64,000 bases of DNA from Copromyces sp. CBS 386.78 (taxonomy: Eukaryota > Ascomycota > Sordariomycetes > Sordariales > Sordariaceae): assembly GCA_030685235.1 (NCBI GenBank), contig MU839079.1, positions 434,001-498,000 of the forward strand. Direction: 5' to 3'. The translations under genes and the position numbers were made by a program. The notes under the pieces are model-generated. The model worked only from the letters and a program-made list of their open reading frames with translations, did no database searches and was not told where the DNA came from. Shown piece after piece: positions 59,945 to 64,000 of the stretch (positions are counted from its first letter, which is position 1; the number at the start of each line of letters is the position of its first letter).

Positions 59945-60985
59945 ATTATAATTAATAATAGTTATTAGGGAGAAATAAACGTCGTTATCGTAAGTTAGGT
60001 TAATTATACCCCCTATTAAAGCGGAGTCGAATAATAATATTGCCTTATTAGCCTAGGGGTTAACGGATAAATCGGTTCGTAGGGTTTTAAAATTAAGTTC
60101 TAAGTATAGCTTATAATATATTATATCGCCTCTAAGATAGTAACGACTATAGGGTTTATAATAAGGGTTAGTAACTCTACTATTATATATACGGCCGTAT
60201 CTGGGATCTAAGTATTTAATTCCAATTATTATCGAAGAGGAAGAGGGTTATATTAATGTAGTAGTAATTATAAATATTTTTCTATTAACGGCGAAATAAG
60301 TATTAAATTATTACTTATTTACTAGCTTTATAACCTTATTAAAAATACCCTAGTAATCTAGCAAACCCGAATCTATTATGTCGCGTTAGTTCTCAACCTA
60401 ATACTTATTATAAAATTCTAGACTTTTAAATAAGATAGTCGATCTAATATATTTATTTATATTAATATTTATACTTTTAATCGTCGTTTAGAACTAGTTA
60501 TATCGGGTGAAGTATACTTATAAATTATCGTAGTATTTTTAATCTATACTATAGAATTCCCTAATTATATCTCCTTTACTAAATTTTAATACGGCTAGGA
60601 CAATTTATTTAAATACTTACTATAAAGTATAAAGATCTTTATTTGAGAATTTATTAAAGGTATAGCTATAAATTTAAAGTTTTAGTATAACGGGTTTAAT
60701 ATAGTTTCGAAGGATAGCGTATACTTAAAGGCGTCTTTATTAGAATATTTCTTTAGCTTTATCCGTTATAGAAATATAAATTTTAAAGTTAATTCGTAGG
60801 AAATTGAATAGTCTATAGTAATTTATCGTTATTGCGACTTCGGATTTCTACTCCTCCCAATTTTAGTATCCTTATAATTATTGGATCTAACCGATATTAA
60901 ATTTAACGGATTGAGTAGTCTTTATTATTATAAATTTCGGTAACTATCTATTTAGTATTTAAGGGCTCGCTATCGGGGCTATACC
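59945..60985 (-). mobile_element. Ty1/copia fragment: gag side and 5' leader
   Basis: Continuation of the host copia element upstream of the protease, so presumably gag. The minus strand near 60987-60960 reads AGGTATAGCCCCGATAGCGA, resembling a copia initiator-Met primer-binding site (TGGTATCAGAGCC type). No 5' LTR matching the 36.2-36.4 kb end was found. The element may have been truncated by the gypsy B insertion. Stops occur in all frames. Confidence 0.6.
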
Positions 60986-61235
60986 TAGCGGGGGAGGGCG
61001 TAGTAGAAGTATTATGGGGTGAGGCACTGTTGGAGGTAGGGTAGGATATACGTTGTTGTGCGAAGGAGAGGAAAGGAAGGATGTGTACGGAGGACTAGCT
61101 ATATAGGCGAAAGCCCTAGAAGACTAGTCCGTACGCGCACATAACCCTGCACGTAACCGTACTATAACTCTAGGTATAACATATTTAAAGGTCAGTATAG
61201 GGTGGGCATATTATAAGCTAATCCTATAATACTAT
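60986..61235 (-). repeat. Probable LTR at the end of gypsy B
   Basis: A less AT-rich stretch directly follows a minus-strand polypurine tract (TTTTAAGGGGGGATAG, complement of 61237-61252), as a 3' LTR should. It contains an imperfect inverted repeat, GTACGGAGGACTAG / CTAGTCCGTAC (about 61077-61133). The exact ends and target duplication were not resolved, and no partner LTR lies in the window. Confidence 0.5.
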
Positions 61236-64000
61236 CCCCCCTTAAAAGAAGTTCTAATAGCTTTAAACAATATATATATAAAATAATAACTTAACCGTTA
61301 TAATCATTTAATTCCATCTCCTCCAACATCTTATTATAATTAATAACCTCTATAAATAATATCCTACCTACTTAAATATCCAATAACCTTCGTAAGATCT
61401 TCCCGTATAATAAAATTAAAAACTCTTCTACCTCCTTATTTAGCGGTTTAATTAGTTTACGAACAATTATAACGCTATTTAGCAACGGCGTTAACATATT
61501 AATTACGGTAGCGGACTCGCAATTATAACGTACTAAACGGGCGGAGCGCCGTCTAAGGGGCTTAAGAGCGGCCTCGGGGGTCTCGGACTTAAGATCGGGT
61601 GCCTAGGCAGTACTAATAGTATACTTAGGCTATTACTATACTTCAGGAAGTACTAGTTTATTAGGATTCTCTTTATAAAAACGTAAAATTATTTCCTCGT
61701 AATTAATAACGTTAACTTTAAATTCCTAAGTCGGTTAATAATCGCCTTTCTATTATATATAGTAGTACCAATAAATATTATTACCTAATTAAATATAATT
61801 AATAAACTTTTCGAAGTCCTACTTAATACATTCCTCGTAATTATCTATATAAATTATAATTCTACTATTATTTACTTTAACGTTTATTAAAATATTTTAA
61901 TTAAGGAAGCTTCTACCGATCTAAAATTAAACTATCGAAACGTAAAAAATAGGAGCGTACTTCATATTTAAAAATAGGGCGAAATAGACTATATAAAACT
62001 CTACTCATATAACTTTAAACGGGCCTTCCCAATGGGGGTAAAACTTTAATATTAATTAGCCGTTAGCGAAATTAATCGTATTAAAAAAAACTAAATCCCC
62101 CTCCTTATATTTAAGCGAATCGATTCGATAATAATTAGCGTTATTTTCGTACTATATTTAAATACGCCTTATTTATTAGGATACGAAATTTTAAATTATT
62201 TAAAAACGGTCGGCTAATTTATTAGCCTTATAATATTCTTTTAATTAAGCGGGCAATAGGTCTAAATATAACGGGGTACGAAGTTTTATACTTATCCGGG
62301 GGTAAAAACTATAATTAATAAAGAAGGGCGAAACGCTAATCGATAATAATATCGTATTATTACTTACAAACTTAGTAAAAGGAAATTATTTAGCCTAATT
62401 AATCTATACCCAATTAATATAAAGACGAAGGAATTAATCTATCTCTACATTAATACACTCTATTTAAACGTTAATTTAGGGGTAGAAAACGGAGGTTAAT
62501 TTGCGAATAACGGCTAACCGCTTATATAAAGTACTTTAAAAATATAAAACAAACTACGTACTACAATTAAAAAGAATTATATTTAATAAGCTATAAAGGT
62601 AGTATACTTAGTCGATAAAGCGATCAATTAATTCTTTAACTTCTAAAATTACTATTAGGATATAATAATATATTTTAATCAATTAATTAACGATAATAAC
62701 AATATATTTAAAGGTTTAGCCGAAATAAATACTTAAAGGTAATAGCGTAATATAATTAATAAAAATATTTTTCTATAAGGCGAGCGAAATCTTAAAAGGT
62801 TTAAAGAAGCTAGCGGATCCTCGTTTTAAAAATTTTGTCTTAGTGCAAAGGAAATAACCTTTATAGAAAATTCTAATATTATAAATTATCCCCTCTTAAT
62901 AGAAATGGTATTAAAGGAAATTGTAAATTATATTACGGCTAAGGTACCCTACGCTAGAGGAATTATATTAACGATTAATTAGAACGAATTAAAATTCTTT
63001 ATTATAAAGATTAATAATAACCCTATTATACTATTTAACTATTCCGTTACTAGTAACCCAATATTCCGTAAATACTTTATAAAAAACTTTCTTAATACTA
63101 GGAATCTATTATCTATAAGCGGGGTCTACGAAGTAAAAAATAACCTCCTAAAGGAAAACGGAAGTTTCGTAGCTATTTAAAATAATATCGTTAATAGATT
63201 TATTGTCGTAGTTACTTATTAAATAGAAAGTAAAATTTAAGGGGTCGAAATAGCTATTTTCGAACTACGCAAGATTTAAGAATACCCGTTAGCGGATTAT
63301 TAAACGATTATTGTCGGTATTAGTAGGGCGGTCGTTAGGTTTATAACTCAAAGTATTAGGGCGAAAGTTCTACGGCCCTAAAGTATATTTAATTAAAAAG
63401 TTAAACCGCGATAGGAATTAAGACTACTTTATATAACGTTAGGTAAACTATTTATTAATTATAAAAGTCTAGAAGTTTTTATAATCTATTAAAATATCGA
63501 AAAGTTATTAAGTTCTTTCGAATTCCGGCTTCTATTCCTCTAATATTTTAATAATAGCGAATAATTCTTTATTGTATATATTGTAATTATATTCTTAAGC
63601 CGTATATTTGGATGAAAAGTAGGTAATTAGGTAGAAAACGCTATTATTACCGTATTAAAAGAAAATACCGCTTACAACCTAATTAGAAGCGTTTATTTTA
63701 ACTACCCTTTTCTTAAATTAATTATAGATCTTTAATACGGGTCTACTAGTAAAAGCCCGTTTTAAAATTTCGAAAGCGGAATTATACGTAATAAACTAAA
63801 ATTATATAGCATCCTTCTTCGTAAATTTATATAATAGTCCTACTATTATCGAAAAATCTTTAATAAAATAGCGGTAGAAATTTACAAAGCCTAAAAAAAA
63901 CTATAAGGATTTCTTAAATTAAGGAATTACTTAATTGGTAATAATTTTAACCTTTTCTAAATCTATTTCAATATTTCCTAATATAATAATAAGGCCTAAA
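61236..64000 (-). mobile_element. Ty3/gypsy element (family B), partial, RIP-mutated
   Basis: Minus-strand pol runs off the right end. RT to RNase H is readable: FVNFYRYFI-like near 63890-63850, then KRAFTSRPVLKI near 63770, YNIYNKELFAIIKILEE near 63600-63540, and FLSRFNFLIKYTLGP near 63420. Integrase-like remnants should follow toward 61.5-62.7 kb. Stops occur throughout. It differs from family A in sequence and is probably a separate family; its 5' LTR lies outside the window. Confidence 0.75.

Overview
This window looks like a filamentous ascomycete chromosome, most likely a Neurospora-like member of the Sordariaceae. The reasons are short introns (about 70-80 bp) with GTRNGT donors and YAG acceptors, a 542-residue PTS1-tagged malate synthase, an MCM1-type MADS-box gene, and a long AT-rich retrotransposon block. 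Repeat copies in that block differ almost only by C:G to T:A transitions, the footprint of repeat-induced point mutation (RIP).

Positions 1-36.3 kb are GC-balanced, gene-poor euchromatin. Four genes are well supported. They are an mcm1-like MADS-box factor (+, 1797-2658), a Ctr-family copper transporter (-, 10175-10797), a two-finger C2H2 transcription factor (-, 19202-20905) and glyoxylate-cycle malate synthase acu-9 (-, 32629-34328). They share no pathway and sit 8-12 kb apart. Between them lie eroded genes: two diverged copies of one sequence (5.95-8.01 kb), an ORF stopped by one TAG (8318-9064), and a frame with three stops on the minus strand (12.35-13.4 kb). There is also a well-formed 381-bp MITE (15074-15454) with 20-bp terminal inverted repeats, a CTA target duplication and an internal 29-bp perfect hairpin. 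Stretches such as 21-28 kb and 28.7-32.6 kb show no gene I can defend.

At about 36.4 kb the composition changes abruptly, and everything to 64 kb is nested, RIP-mutated transposable elements. The nesting can be read from target-site duplications. A Ty1/copia element on the minus strand (RNase H at 36.4 kb, RT YVDD box at 37.4 kb, integrase at 50.5 kb, protease at 59.3 kb, gag side near 60-61 kb) is the oldest layer. Two Ty3/gypsy elements of one family inserted into it head to head. Element 1 is on the minus strand (38700-50058, TSD ATTAC) and element 2 on the plus strand (50947-58845, TSD ACGGT); all four LTRs are 233 bp. Element 1 was then split by a 3871-bp LTR element (43185-47055, 314-bp LTRs, TSD AGACC). 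Element 2 was split by a 393-bp hAT-type MITE (53944-54336, 8-bp TSD AAAACTAA). A related 585-bp hAT-type MITE (59360-59944, TSD ATTATAAT, 78-bp TIRs) entered the copia protease-gag side. A further Ty3/gypsy pol fragment on the minus strand runs from about 61.2 kb off the right end.

I see no CRISPR array, rRNA or confident tRNA. The most interesting content is the datable transposon stack, the small inverted-repeat elements that appear to have escaped RIP, and the RIP lesions in catalytic motifs. The functions given for the four genes rest on recognised family motifs. The pseudogene calls are inference from frame structure.
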